From the NCBI GenBank assembly GCA_001695595.3, contig MBPM02000003.1:1302001-1366000 (forward strand): a stretch of 64,000 nt of DNA, written 5' to 3'. The position numbers and the translations under genes were made by a program. Each line of letters opens with the position of its first letter. The stretch's first letter is position 1. Positions 25,140 through 38,742 of this stretch are shown here, one piece after another. Source of the DNA: Plasmopara viticola (Eukaryota; Oomycota; Peronosporomycetes; Peronosporales; Peronosporaceae). The notes under the pieces are model-generated. The model was given only the letters and a program-made list of their open reading frames with translations, was not told the origin of the DNA and searched no databases.

Positions 25140-26765
25140 GACGCTACTTCACATGAGTGTGTATTACCACCATGTCGTTGACAACTGCGACAAAGCGTGG
25201 AATACCTAGCTACAACCAAAGATATTGTACTGGATTGTACAAGGCAGACCAAGCTTTCCCGTAAGCGCCAGCTGTTCAGCGTAAAGATGAGTAAATATGC
25301 CGGCGCTATGCACCACTGCAACGAACTCCTTCCCACCGCTGCAAAGCTTACCAGCATTGATGCAAAGATAGAGAACGAGGATGTCGCAATCTGCATGTTG
25401 CTGAGTCTTTTAAAGTGTTTTGAGAAGGTAGTTCTAAACTTGGGAATGAGCAACGCAAAGATTCGCACCCATTATGTATTACTCATGGACATGCTCAGCG
25501 TCAAAGGACAATTCGACAGCAAAATAGACTACGATGAAAATTATAAATGCGACTAAAGCTTTGAAAATCGAGCGTGGGCCCTACCAGCGCACGTACTGCG
25601 GCAAGGTAAGACATAGGTTGGGCGTCCAGGGGCTAACAATGTCCAGTGGGGGCACTGCGTTGATATAGGCAACATCAACGATAGAGAAGCGTATGTATTC
25701 TGTTGGAATGTGGGTTTCTAACGAAGAAAGACTTATCTGGTATTTGGACCATCGATAGTAGTGCGACTAACCATATATGCCGCGACAAGACCAAATTTGT
25801 AAGTTCGGCTGAGCGCAATGATGGCGAAATTTTGGTGGCTAATGGTACAAGGCGGCCATCAAGGATATGAAGATCATTATTACGATAGTGATTCTGCTGA
25901 ATGGTGTCGGGCGTGAGTCAAGATCGTACTGTATGTACCTAGTATGAATAAAATCTGCTTTCGATATCGCAAATTACCAAACAGGGCAAGTTTTTAGTGA
26001 CATTTAATGTAGCAAAAATGAATGTTGCTCGCAAGGAATCGCGGATATTGGTGGCTTTAGTGGGTCTTGTAGCTGGTCTCTACTGGCTATGCATGGAACA
26101 GCGATCGGCAAATGTGACAACAGCTAAAAGTAATAGCGTTGATGTACACGCGCTAATGATTCATGCTCCCTCGAAAAAGCGCTAGCATATTTTTATGCTA
26201 CGAAGCAATTTTCAAAGCATATCGTTATTATGACATCGAGGCCGGGCAATTGGTCATCAGTCGCGCTGTCAGCTTCAACAAATCCATCTTGGATTCTAGC
26301 AACTGACCACTGTTGGAGCTACGGACGGCTTGATTTCCGACTTACTTAATCTCGAAGGTGTAACCCCGCGAAACATGAGATACAGACAGACGGGAAAACT
26401 CAGAGCCGTCCTAGTGCCAAGGTTTCGACTTCTCAGCGACCGCGTACCAACGTAAATGGCTTGAATCAGATAAGCAAGAGCGCCGGACAATTCCTTACTG
26501 CACTGAAAAGAAAAAATTAGAAGTAGAATTAGAACATTTCGATGATTGTAATCCACCCGTACTTTGACGTGCAAGAGTCAACTCTACTGTAATCGTAATA
26601 GTTTATTAAAGCCATCAACGTTTAAAGAAGTAGCTTTTAAATACCTCGCAATTGGGTCCCGAGAATTTTCCGAGGCGCGCAAAGCAAGCGAGCATGATGC
26701 TCGGTGTTATGGGGTAGTACATCTCTTGAAATTTGCCCTCTTTCTCATCAAAAATGCTTTTTAGG
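25140..26765 (+). pseudogene. Degenerate Ty1/copia retrotransposon (gag-protease-integrase remnant)
   Basis: Several frame-shifted pieces line up in copia order on the plus strand. Positions 25,197-25,553 encode a copia Gag-like region (LFSVKMSKYAGAMHHC, then LTSIDAKIENEDVAICMLLS). At 25,585-25,620 is a broken zinc knuckle (TYCGKVRHR) whose first cysteine and glycine are lost. At 25,745-25,780 is a protease-like motif WTIDSSATNHIC, where the family has D-S-G. At 25,952-26,185 is the GAG-pre-integrase region (NLLSISQITKQGKF, then GLVAGLYWL). At 26,202-26,304 is a piece like the end of the integrase region (YRYYDIEAGQLVISRAVSF), so the integrase core is deleted. Frameshifts, stops and the missing catalytic parts show it is dead. 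LTRs were not found by eye. Confidence 0.75.
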
Positions 26766-26769
26766 TTGT

Positions 26770-27550
26770 CATTAGACCTTTCAAGGATCAGTTAATCCAT
26801 CAGTGGACGAGTCACATAGCTCTTTGCCCACTGTGTCACTTAAGCTCTGGCTCCTCCTGAGGAATGTACATAAGTTGTTGTCTTTGACTTTGTCATCTCC
26901 TACCTGGCTCCAAATTCAGGCGACGTCATTAGCAAAGGCTGGGATTGACCCCAAAAGAACATGGAGTATCTTGTTTCTCTTGGGTGAGGTCTCTCGCATG
27001 ATCAATGAGTCTAACATCACGTCCGAACAATTTAAATGACATACCCTCACGCAATAAAGCTAGTTTGACAATGCTGTTATTACTTTGAAGCGACTTTAAG
27101 GCCCTAGTAGGCATGTGCGATTGAATGACCCGCATTCCACGCCAAGGCGGAGTGGAAATCTTTTCACGAGCCTTATTGCTTAAGGAGCAAACTGGAACAA
27201 GAAGTTTCGCCACCCTTGGACCAGTCGCAGCCTTTGTTGCTAGCGAAGCCATTACAAATGCATTATTCCTGGTGCAGAGGTCGACTTTGGTGCAGTGGCA
27301 GCTGTTAAGTTCGAAGCAAACTTCTAGGTCATAGCAAACTTCTTTGATGCTGTCTTAATCATCGTAGGGATGACGTGATAAGCCAACAGCGCTCTTTTAA
27401 TCATCGTTATGATCAATTTTCAGAAGTGATTGATAAGATTTATTTATCACCTTTAGATCTAATCGAGGGGAGGAATGAGCGGGTTGTTTCATAGAGCCAA
27501 GCATTAGCGGTAAAAGCTGGCTTCTCCTGCACGCTGCATTTATATAATAT
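26770..27550. other. No gene recognised
   Basis: Open frames on both strands overlap here (plus 26,803-27,039 and 27,125-27,334; minus 27,252-26,929), but none has a recognised motif. This may be the decayed 3' part of the adjacent copia element. That is not shown. Confidence 0.4.
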
Positions 27551-27559
27551 ATCCTCGGC

Positions 27560-30500
27560 TACGAACACTGATGACTATCGTGTTCTAAACCAGCACTAAT
27601 AAATTAATTTACCCGTATTCGCCACATGCGAGTGCGCACGCTATGAACACAATGAATGACCTCTCAACGCCAACGACTGCTGACTCATTTTTTTATGATG
27701 GCAGCAACGACGCGATGGTCGCATTAATACCTCAGTCTGTTCCACTTTGCCTTCAACAGTTTAAATGAGTTTTACTTTGAGGTTACACGAACTCATTGCG
27801 TGTCACGCTAGTTCATAGTACATCCATATCGTCCGTTACAAGTCAAGTGATGTTATAAACGTTAATAAGTAGGTAGTAGTACGAGGAAGCTAGCAGTCCC
27901 GAGGAGCTTATGGAAAAAGCTAAAATATGGTAATGGCCACGGCTTAAGTTTAGGCTTACTATTTGTGGAGTTATTACCTTACAAGGAATTAAATGACAAA
28001 CTTTAAGTTAATTTAGGTCAAATCAAGAACTATATGCGATCCTGGTATCAAAATTTATGGCTACTCTTCAAGACAGGCAAAGAGCGCGACTTTGTGGGAA
28101 TTCTATGGGCCAAAAGAAGATTAGAAATTAAATTTGTACCTTTTTTCGTAGCCACGGCACTCGCTGTAACCGGTGAACTTGCTGTCAATTTACACGTGTG
28201 TCTTTAAAATTGAGTCGCTTTGAAGATGAAGCAGTAAGCTTTCCCACCTCATGGGATGAAGTCGGCCCAAAAAAGCTGACAATCTTTCTTGGTCTAGATT
28301 ATGTACAGCATTTGATTGCTGAAAAACACAATACAAATAAATACGCGTTTTGAAAGCGCTTTCCAGATTCACAAGGGCTCTATTTGGTTATCTTTAGCAA
28401 GAGGCGACAAAGGCGTTTGCGTCAAGGACGCCTGCGCTTAAGGTGAATTCTTCCTTTCACCGACATCGACCACGTTGAGCGTAAAGATCTGAAAGAAAGA
28501 TGACCGGTCAGAGCGAATGAAATGATCATTATAATCACCTTGTGCATCAGATAGTGGCTTATGCCGCCTGTAGCCATGTTGGCAGGCTTAAAAATGGGCA
28601 CTTACACGCGATACCAGGCGGGGCATTTCACCTTGAATGAGCAGCAGTGTTAGTCGAAGCAAGCCTTTTTGCCACTAAGCTACGCGTATCATTTGCAGTG
28701 ACGATCCTTTGTAATTCGCTGAGCAAAGACGAAGCTTGTGGACTCTGCCGAATGATACTTTCTAAATTGATGTGGCGGCCATCTCCTGCATGAAAGGACT
28801 GTGCACGAGCGCGACCCGATCAAAGGATTCCATTAATTGTAGACCTCTTTTGAGAAGACCACAAAGTGGCAATGTATGCTAATTTCTATCTACACGAGTG
28901 AAAAAGGCGCAAAGAGTTAGCATCGCGTTCATCTTCCTTGTGAGTTGTACTACAAGCCATGAGCTTCAGCTATGCTGATAATGAGTAGGTGGGCATCCAA
29001 GCGGCATATGGGCATTCCTGGATGCTTCATCTGTGGTAATACCCGCCATTTGCGGCTCTCGCGCAAATGCGCAAAGGCTCAGAGGCCAAACTCCCACTAC
29101 TTATCATTAGTTCGAAGTACCGCGGGAAACTCTCAGCACTATTATGCGTGGTACAGCTCGCGGGGAATTTTTTTTGACATTTGGGGGTTGACAAGGCACA
29201 CTAGTGAATAATTTTAGTTCTTCAAAAGGAGGGTCGTGCTTGCAAGTCGGGCTTGTTGGTCGTTGAGAAAGCTGTGAAAAATTGAATTATCTGTGTCGAC
29301 TCAAGCCAGTCAGCCATCTATATCTAACACGACATTCCAGGCACCAGTGACAATGCATTAATTTTGGCCCAAGTACGTATTCGATAAATTGTCTCTTAAC
29401 TATGCCCATGTCAATGAGGCTCTACGAGCATGCCATCGTGACATTTTTATAATCTGATTAGCGATAGGATGAGGGTGAGCTCCTGGTAGATCTAGGTGCG
29501 AGACTTCTTGACTTCGATAGTGTCGAACGCTATTTGGTCTTAGGTCTGAGTGCGAGGTATGACTATATCCTGAATACGGAGTCGCTGTAATCCAGGTTAG
29601 TATAATATTAAAGTCACCCAATTTTTTCTCCCACCAGAACTGTGTCAAGTCATCAGCCCATATTTGCTAGCAAACAAAAACGTAGTTGGTGCGAATTCTA
29701 GACCGATTTGGTCACCGTTGAAATATCGAAACGGACACTTGTAATATCAAAGCCGAGGGTTTTGCGGAACGTAAGCTGCTGATGTAGGCTTGAAAAAGAC
29801 ATCATATCCACTACGTCAGTGATAGTATGAATGACGTTAAGCCAACGATGTATGGGCGAAGTCCTACCTGTGATTGTAGAGTGGCAAGTAAACCTCTGGA
29901 CATTGCCAAAGGACATAACGCTCGCTGCATGTCATAGATTACACAGTCAGCTAGAAAATAAGGCAATTTATGTAGATTTATTGCGCGTGAAGTGGTACGT
30001 ACACTATTAAGAAGTGACCGACGAGAATAGCATTTGCTGCACGCCGTTAAGGCGTGGTTTATGTAGACCGCGGAACTATCAGCGAGGCTCTTACGATATC
30101 CGCACAATGCTACGTGACCTACTCAGCAATGCTCATCACGATCAACGCTCTCTGCATACCATGCCAGACATAGGCGAAGGCATCAAAGGCAAGGCCCTGA
30201 TGATGCACGTCGAGCGGCACGTCGTTCGCAGAGCAACGCTTGTAGTGAGCAGAGGAAAGGTTGGGTATTGGTCAAATCTTTGAGGTCAAGCCACTGAAAA
30301 CGCACGTAAAGTGGCACGCAACGCGCTGAGTACTAATCGTCGTGAACTGCGTTCGCTGTGTATCTCTGGCGTGAGATGCATGTGGAGAGGTACACATCCT
30401 TTGGAAGGTGCTTTGATGAGCAGTGTTCTTTCTTTAGCGTCAATGTAGACGTTTTTCATGATCGTGTTGATGCGAATATGACAAGAAGTCTTTGTTTGAG

Positions 30501-31320
30501 ACGACCAATGTTATCAGAGCAAAGCTAATCACGCATGACACTCACCGAGCAACGTAAAATGTCTCCTCCTTGATAGGTTTTATAATATAAATTGTCCGTA
30601 AAAGGCGATAATGCTTGAGTAGATATTGCCCTTAGAAAGAAGGAACTGCAATATCGAGGGCTCAGAAAGTCTGGATGTATTCCTCCTGGGGACACTCTGC
30701 TCGAGCTGATTTAAGGGTCTATGGAACTGCTCTACTCCTCTGTGAGGCTAGCAGAATAGCCAAAGAGGTGGTTGTTTGCCGTGAAGAAAAGGCAACTTTT
30801 TATCACTAGTGGAAGGAACGGTTAAAAAAAAGGTAAACACTAGGATGTAGTCTCATGAGATCTGCCTTAAGCGCTACGGTCATTGAAAGAAAGATGACAA
30901 TGACCTGGGCTTAAAACAAAATACTACGCGATGTTTACCAAGTAAACATTGTGAAGTCATCGACGCACTCTCTTGCGCAAAACACTTAGACAGAGATACG
31001 TAAGATACAGAGGTAGACAATTCTACGCCGATATTATATGGCAAGTGCGGCATCGTACATGCTAGCAGTTACCTAAAGCGACCACAGTTTCAAGACAGTC
31101 GTCAATCTGTAACGAGATATGTTGCAAGTCAACATGGCGAGATGTATAGTAAAGAGCATACATCCCATAGTCGACTTACATTATTCACACCTCATGTGGG
31201 TGATTGACGAACTGCCATTAATGCGAGTGGGAGTGGTTGACCATGCCTTAGTATTTATAAGGTGTATGTATCTAGGTTTGACATGTCTACACGTGCGCAA
31301 ACATTAACTTCAATAGATTT
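27560..31320 (+). repeat. Long degenerate repeat, copy B
   Basis: This is the partner of the repeat at 12,960-17,000, in the same orientation. Beyond the anchors given for copy A, similarity is visible at 29,770-29,870 versus 15,475-15,560 (CGTAAGCTGCTGAT and CGTAAGCTACTGAT, then GGGCGAAG), and at 30,465-30,480 versus 16,120-16,135 (GATCGTGTTGATGC and GATCGTGTCGATGC). It carries more stops than copy A. No transposase could be named. Confidence 0.6.
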
Positions 31321-34300
31321 GTGATCCGACCCGCGATTAAATTGAATTGAGGACGGAAGCACCAAGGTGGTGGAGCGGTATGGTCGCGGCTTACATCGAA
31401 CAATTCGGCTCATGTTTCTTGCTTGAAGCAATTCTCGCCTTTCATTCTCACCACTACATTTTAGTCTTGGGCGTGATAGACGGTGAGTATTCAAACGGCG
31501 TACTGTTTTTAGCCCTCCCAAGATGTATAGGCCAACCCCAAATTCATCTTACTCGCTATGGCTTTGGAAATGTTTTTGACAGCTTAAACTCAGCCCAAAA
31601 TTATATATTGCGAAAAACTGTATTGTCTTGTCATTATATGGGATAAATGAAACGTGTTAATCCGTTTTCAGATTTGCATGGTCCAGAAGATGCACACGAA
31701 ATTTCACCCAAGTATCTCCTTCTCAGAATTGGTACAGATCCGTTCGGCAAGCTCAAAGTGTTCGGGACTGATACGAGACAACTTGTTTATTACCACCTCC
31801 ATCGAGTTGCAGTTGTGCACAGCCGATGGCACAGTCGGTAGCGTCGCATGGACGCCAAACGGCTCTGTATCGTCCGACAATACCAGAGCAAGTGCCCATT
31901 AATGGTTCTTCTCTATATTATTGTATAAAGTATGGTACCGGCTCAGCGTTTTTCTTCAATCAATCGAATAGAGGTTCTGCGAGACCTGCGTAGTAGTATC
32001 CTGACTAATTAAGCCAAACTACTTTTTCCAAACTATTCTGAGAGCGTGGTGGAGGCGAGTCGAGACGATTTTCACATTCATGGTATCTCTTAATCTTGTG
32101 GGGATGTTTGTAATCAAGCCATCGAGGGCCTTAATCCCCTCCCTCGCAAATATATATGTTAGCATAAAACTTGGTGGTTTCCATTATCATAAAAATTTGC
32201 ATGTGATGGCCCTTATGGGTCTTCACTAAAAATTATTTCTTCAGAGTGTAGACAGACCGATTAATAGGCAAAGTACGTCCGGTCAAAAGGCCACAATGGT
32301 CGATACAATTGTGTGATAAGTGTCTTCAGACCAGTTCATAGCCCTTGTTGTATCACATACCATCCCATGAAATACTACTAGGAGTACTAGCTGCCTTTGT
32401 ATGCCAACTTTATTATTTAAAAATGATAGTTTGTGTTGCTCAAATTCAGCGCACTGTACATTGTACGCCCGGCCATGTTGTTAAGGAACACATTCTATGT
32501 GTACCATTGCACTGCTCTTCTTATTATAAGCCTGGACCGGTGGCTACTCTCCGCTCGGCTTTTGCGCACAAAAAATCGGACTAGAGTGCGAAATATTCGA
32601 CTCCTGCACCATGCCGTTTTTTGCTATTTGCGATGAAGACTCTTATGGTCTTACACTTTTCTCGTGACATTGGGCATCGCCTTGTGACACAAAACTTTGT
32701 GCTTGGCACCATGGCAATCCCGTGTCGAACTTTTCCAATCGATCAGCTTTGGCAGTGGGTCTCCAGAAGCCACATTTCAAGGCTTTCTGCACTGAACGAT
32801 GAACCAATCTTTAAGCCAAGGTGTAACGTATGCTTAGGCTAAATAATACATTTCTGTCTAAAATAGAAGATGTTTTGGTGTCATTACGAGACAAGATACA
32901 ACAATTCTGCGATGATTCCGCTCCCTACCCAACCAAGAACTCAGTAGGTTTAAATTCTAGGATCGGTAGCTTTTATGTTAAAAAAAATGTCTGAAACCTG
33001 CCATGATGCAGAGACTAGCTAAGCTATCAATCATGGATAGGTATCTTTGTCGACCCCAAAGTTGTTCGATGCTCACAGGCATTCACTTATTATTTTATAA
33101 ATATAGCGAATAAAGGATGTTGATATATTTTTATTTTAAATGTCTATCTATTCACTTCTTTTAATGGACAAACTGATCAAAATTAATCATTTATTTTAAC
33201 GATATTTACGAAAACTTCCTTGGTAAATTTTTGTAAGCGCGTTGAAAACCTTATGAAGAGGGCTTAACTTTTGTACCGCATTCTAATTAATTTCTAGCGG
33301 AGCAATGTTACTAGCTATTAGTAATACTTCGTTACAAACCTGTGGTCTTAAAATCAGTGCGGCTAATTCACCTAGATTACTCTTTTTATTGAAGCTTAAT
33401 AACCCGCTCTAGGTAGTACTTCCAACCAGTGAACCTGTGCTACCCAGTGTCCTGCGGACCCAAGTATCCTACCCGCGAAAATTTGTTACCCTCGTAAGTC
33501 TATGCCACTTTCTTGTAAGATGATGCTAAGTTACTCACTCGGGGACTTTTTGTTACCCCAAGTTGGTGGCACTATGTTACTTACACTTTAAGCGCTACCT
33601 TGAGCGACTTCCGTAGTCAATGCTGCTAGTGGACATAGTGACTCATTGTGATAAAAGACGTCGTCACGTCTATCTAAGAGAAGCCTTTTGTTGCCATTTA
33701 TATTTTCTCTGGCGTAAACTTGCCCAAGGAGCCGTGCACTTCAAAAGGGCTCACCAAAACTCTATTCCGCAAGACTAGTCTACATTCTTGCATCTATCAA
33801 TCTATTAAAGTCTGTCTTTTCAGCTGTAATATTTTCAGGATCAAGTAACACCTGTTTATGCCCGTGCTGTTAAAATCTTGTTATCCAATACAACAATGTT
33901 GAGCGGCGCATGTTATATAAAGGTCAACAACACTGATTTTTGAATTAGTGTGTTGGTGCAAGCCATCGTGCATATTACCCTAGGCCAAAATAGAAAGAAA
34001 AACGCCAATATAGCGTAAATTATCGCTGGCGCAAAGATGAATTTAGCGGTCGCACAGTTATTACATGGCTGTGAGTTTCTTACAGCCACCTTAGCAATCT
34101 GTAAAGCCAACGTTTTACTCAATATAACCAAGACTGTTTTTCGCTTCCCTCAGATTAAGATCAGTTGACATTGTTTTGGCTGACCGCACTTGTATGTTAG
34201 TGCGCAAAGTTTATCGACCCACCAGAGTCTACCTGAAGACATATTACTACACTTGCGTGTAAAGCAGCAGCTAGTTATTCCTTCGAAAGCTGTCGGAAGC

Positions 34301-37300
34301 ATTAAAGCAAAGTATCCATGGTGTAATTTAGCATACAGCCACCATCAGCCCTTGAACGAGTCATGTGTCCCCGCCAAAGCAGGAGATGTTGCTTTGATCG
34401 GCAACACCACGGTCCATTGGGGCCAGACCAGAGTTATAGGGTGATACAACAGGACGAGGAAAAGTATCCTGAAAAGAAAAGCCTATCAGTCGAAGTACTT
34501 CTTTAAAGTGAGCGACTCGACCATCATTGCGACCTGATTCTATCAAATTCAGTCGTATTCTTCATCTGCATTTTTTGTGACTTCTTCGGGAATAGTGCCC
34601 CAGAGACGGACGCCCTCGACACTTTTGCTTTATGAGCATATTTATAAAGGTCACGCAGCAGAAAGCGTTGGTGGAGATTGTAAGGATGCTTCTCAATTGT
34701 CTTTCATTGTTCCTAAGATATGAACACTCGGTTGTAGTCGTTTTTGTTGGGCCTCCCAGTTGAACGCCGCGTGCACCATAGCATGCGTGACCAGAGCCGT
34801 CCCTGATAAAGAAAACAAACTTCGGCTCTTTTACCCTTTGGACGTCCAAGCCTCATGGCTCACCGCACATTAGGCGCAATGGAACGTTGAGAACGGTATA
34901 AAGGACGTAGCTTCGGTTTTACAGCGTCTCAGCGCATCAGACAGTGATACGCCTGAGCTCGTAGTGCCTAGGCTTTTAAGCATAGCCTAAGCTCATGTAT
35001 GTCGAGCGCCTATACGGCTTCTTGCTGCTTGACAGCGGGAAAGACTACGATTGCTACAATTCAGACTCTTAGAAGCTGACAAGTTTTTAGCAGTGCGAGC
35101 TGCTCTCGGCAACTGTGAAAAGGTGGTGCTACCTATCCCGAAATCTTTGCGAGAGTTCATGTAGTCAATCCACTATCCGTGTGAGCATAGGATTGGCTAC
35201 TAGAGCCACCAGTCACGCAAGTCCTTACACAGGGTCGGCGTGCAAGAAGATATACAACCTTTCGGTGAGCGATCGCTCACAATCCTCGGCCTCAATGAGT
35301 GCAATAAAGTGCGGTTATAAATTTACTTGATTGACACGATAATTTATTTTACCTGTAAAAAATGTATACGAACTCTGCAGGGTGGTCTATTAAGAACGGA
35401 CATTCATTGATTCATTAACAATACACGTGCTGCTGATGGACGGTGGCTCAACGCTGGTCGATGTGTTCTACAAAGACCACAGTAGTGTAATGAAGTTTGT
35501 TTGACTACAAAGACCGTAATAGCTGAGCAGTTAAGAAACCGAAGAGCAACTGTAAGGTGAAAATTATGCACCGTAACATTAGCGTGGGATGATTCTTGCC
35601 TGCAGTTTACCACTTCAACAGCAAAATAACAAAGGCGAACTCGAGGTCGCCACGTCGAAGTGTACTGCAGAGATGAGCAACATCGGTATACCTATATACC
35701 GTTGTGCACGTAGCACGCCGAGTTGGATGCTGCGGCACGATTGTTAACAAATCCAACGAGAGAGAGGACAAATGAGTGTGTTTATTTTGCGGACAAGAAG
35801 ATGGTCACATAGTATCAAATCCTTAAATTGCTACAAAAGAAACCGTGAAAGCGCGTGTTCCTCGAAAAATACGCACTTTGGGCGCGGCAAAAAGAAGCAG
35901 GAGTTACATAAATAAAGGAAGGCGGTGGCAAAAAATTGCTGGACGCAAAACGAGAGAAAAGTTCGATAAATGGTGAGAATTACTTTTAAGCACCCCACTC
36001 GATCCATTGCAAAAGTCAAGCACTTGACGATGTCAACGCAAGGTTTCCAGTTGCAATATGTCAAAGACAGCGACAACGAAAAAGGCAGGCTCGTAACATT
36101 TTTAAAAGTAGTATACTACAAGTAGATCTAGTAGCACTGGCAAGATAGAAATGCGCACACTTGCTAAACGGAGGTGAGTCATCTGTGATAACCTCATTAT
36201 ACTATATATATGGTAGATTTATGGTGGGTGGCACATGGTGAAATGATGTATGTTGGCACTTGGTGTTTTATTGTGGTGATACTTTGTATTCTTTCTGAGC
36301 TAACTACTCATTACGATTTCTCTGTTCTGCGCCTGTGTCTTGCGGATGCGTGTTCCATCTTGCCAAAGCGGTCGCCTATTTTGCGTCTCTTTCTGTACTC
36401 CAGGACGCTTACTGAAGATCTAAAGCGCGTCACAAACACGAAGAAAAAAACCATTGACACCATCTGTACTAGCGTCGCCATACGCTTGTTTTTCAAGGCA
36501 ACTTGTCTCACCAAGTGACAGTCCGCACGGATGACCTTGAGCTTGTCCGGACAACGCAATCGACGCTGCCTATCCATGTGATTGACCGACTTATTGTTCA
36601 GCTTGTTTCTGAGGCCTCTCCATGATGCCTCTTACTGCAAACCCACCTTCGCATTCAGCGCCACTTTGAAGCAGCTGCAACTTGCCCGCATGCCGTACAG
36701 AAAAATCACAGATCCAAGCTCCATTTCCGTCTACGAATGTTGGGCATTCTTCATGGATCGTTTTCGCTTAGTACACCAGGGACAAATGTACCCCACCATC
36801 AGCAATTCGAGAGTTCCAAGCATATCACCAGGTTTCCAGCGTCCACGAAACGGATGAATCGTATGATTGGGCAGGTGACATAAGCTCACCGCGCACTTGT
36901 GGCGCAAATCGAGGCAATGCATTTAGTATCGGCACTTCTATAATCAGTGCAAGCGTCTTTACTTTATCATTCTCGTCGTCGCTTGACAAAAGATTCAATC
37001 GAGGCTTGTTCACGCCAGCGCTTGCTTCCTGCTATCCTCGGTCTTTTGCATGAAAGGAGCATTCTCAAAATGCTCAGATATTGGCTCGTTTTGACGTGGC
37101 TCGAGTGGAGGCTTTGACAATAGCATCATAGTGCTGAGCATGACAATTAAGAGGTTCTCTTGTAATGCAAAGAAAGCTTGCTCGAATCTGTTGAACAATT
37201 AAGCGCTTCATTGATTATGCTCGATCTGGTTGGGCTTGATAAACCATGTGCATGAGGTTCTGGTCAGCAGCATTCGGTAGCAGTATACGCGACGTGGGTC

Positions 37301-38150
37301 TTATTCCTTGACTTGTGGTATGACAGCTGATCGTGTACAGACCCAGGTGATGATTAAGGATTAAGAGGTGTACAAGCTGCAAAAGATGACCGAGATTCAC
37401 ACTTAATATCAATTACGATGTGTACGATAAGGCCGTGATTGCTTAGCACTTACGTTGCATCTTCGCTCGACGTGTCGTGTCTCTCTACGAACCTCGTGAA
37501 GGAATCGGCGTCTTCATTTTGAGTAAGGCGCAAGCGGAATGTCGAGATCAATACTTGACTGGTCAAATCTAAAATCTATACATTTATGATTCATAGAAAT
37601 ATCGAATGGTTCTATAGTCACACGCACACGAGGCCCAAGAGAGGGACGTGCTTGCAACCTCAAACACCCTTCTGTTGCTCTAGCAATGCTTTTTACTTCA
37701 TAAGGCGCTTCGTGTCCACAGAGGAGAACCGAACACCGAGCGAGCTTGCGAGTGGATATTACTCTATTTAATCGACTCTCTCAGTAGCGTTTGAATACAT
37801 TTTTGCTTCCACAGTGGACAGGAGATTGCCCTGTCATTCAGTTTTAGCATGGAATTTCTTACATCAACGAGAACGACAGAGGAAAAGGAGAAATGTCGGA
37901 AGGAAGACAATGGACACGCACCGCCATCCAATCATTTGCATAAAGCTGATCGACCAATCAGAATAACGACAATTGAGTCGAATTAGAATTCTCAATCTAG
38001 AATTCTGAAAGAAGAATTGCCAATTAAAGTAGAGTTTGACTTTAAGACATTTTAGGTGTCTTTAATCCACTGCATTGAATGGAGGCTGTCTGTCATATGC
38101 ATTTCCTTACCGTTCTACGCAACAATGTCACATGGTGCCCAGTAGGACCA
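31321..38150. other. AT-rich desert, no intact gene
   Basis: No gene is supported. A plus-strand frame at 31,654-31,902 ends in a passage that reads like protein (TSIELQLCTADGTVGSVAW) but is short and starts without context. Several other frames (32,345-32,842; 36,210-36,857; minus 37,198-36,825) have no motif. The interval is probably old, decayed repeat DNA. Confidence 0.5.
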
Positions 38151-38189
38151 CTGGTGGAGACGTGTAGAAAGATGGACTGGCTAATGACC

Positions 38190-38400
38190 ATTTACAAACC
38201 CTGGTCTCTAGGGGATGGTCGTGTGCAAGAGGTTGCAGTTTAAATACTTCCTTATCAAACAATATTCTAGGCTTTAGTCCTACCTATGATTTTTGACAAG
38301 CTACTAGATTCGACCCTGCCACTTATTTTGACAGAAACTACAGGTTTCTCGCAATATGCAGCCCAGTTAAAACACGTTCTTTCGTGCAAAGAAGAGTTTC
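38190..38400 (+). repeat. Dispersed repeat, copy 1
   Basis: This shares the exact 31-nt core that begins TCCTACCTATGATTT and ends TTTTGACAAGC with 39,390-39,420. Weaker similarity continues on both sides (TTGCAGT upstream; TTTCTCGCAATATGCAGCCC versus TTTCTTGCAGTCTGCAGCCC downstream). It belongs to a family with the segment at 39,275-39,520. The function is unknown. Confidence 0.7.
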
Positions 38401-38727
38401 GGGTATATAGCTATACTTACCATATATATCGATAGTATAAAATAAAATAGACGCTCGCTTGACGTAATATTTTACAGAATCATCGTTTGTAATAAAAAAA
38501 TTATTCAACATCCATGAACTCACATGTTGAGGCAAAACACTCTACTAAAAGCTCTTGCGCTTGGCCACGATTAGTCGGTTGCGCTGACGAAGCAATGCTT
38601 AATGAAAAGAAAGTGAAAGATGAAATTTGTTTCATTTCGAAGGTATAACACAGATCGTCCTCGTCAAGGAGACCCATATGCCTTACAATTAAAATTTTGT
38701 CTTATTGACAAAATATACTTCATTTGC

Positions 38728-38742
38728 TCTGTAAATTTTGCT
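38728..38742. repeat. Target-site duplication, left, of SINE copy 1
   Basis: TCTGTAAATTTTGCT here is repeated exactly at 39,053-39,067, directly flanking the element between them. Confidence 0.85.
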
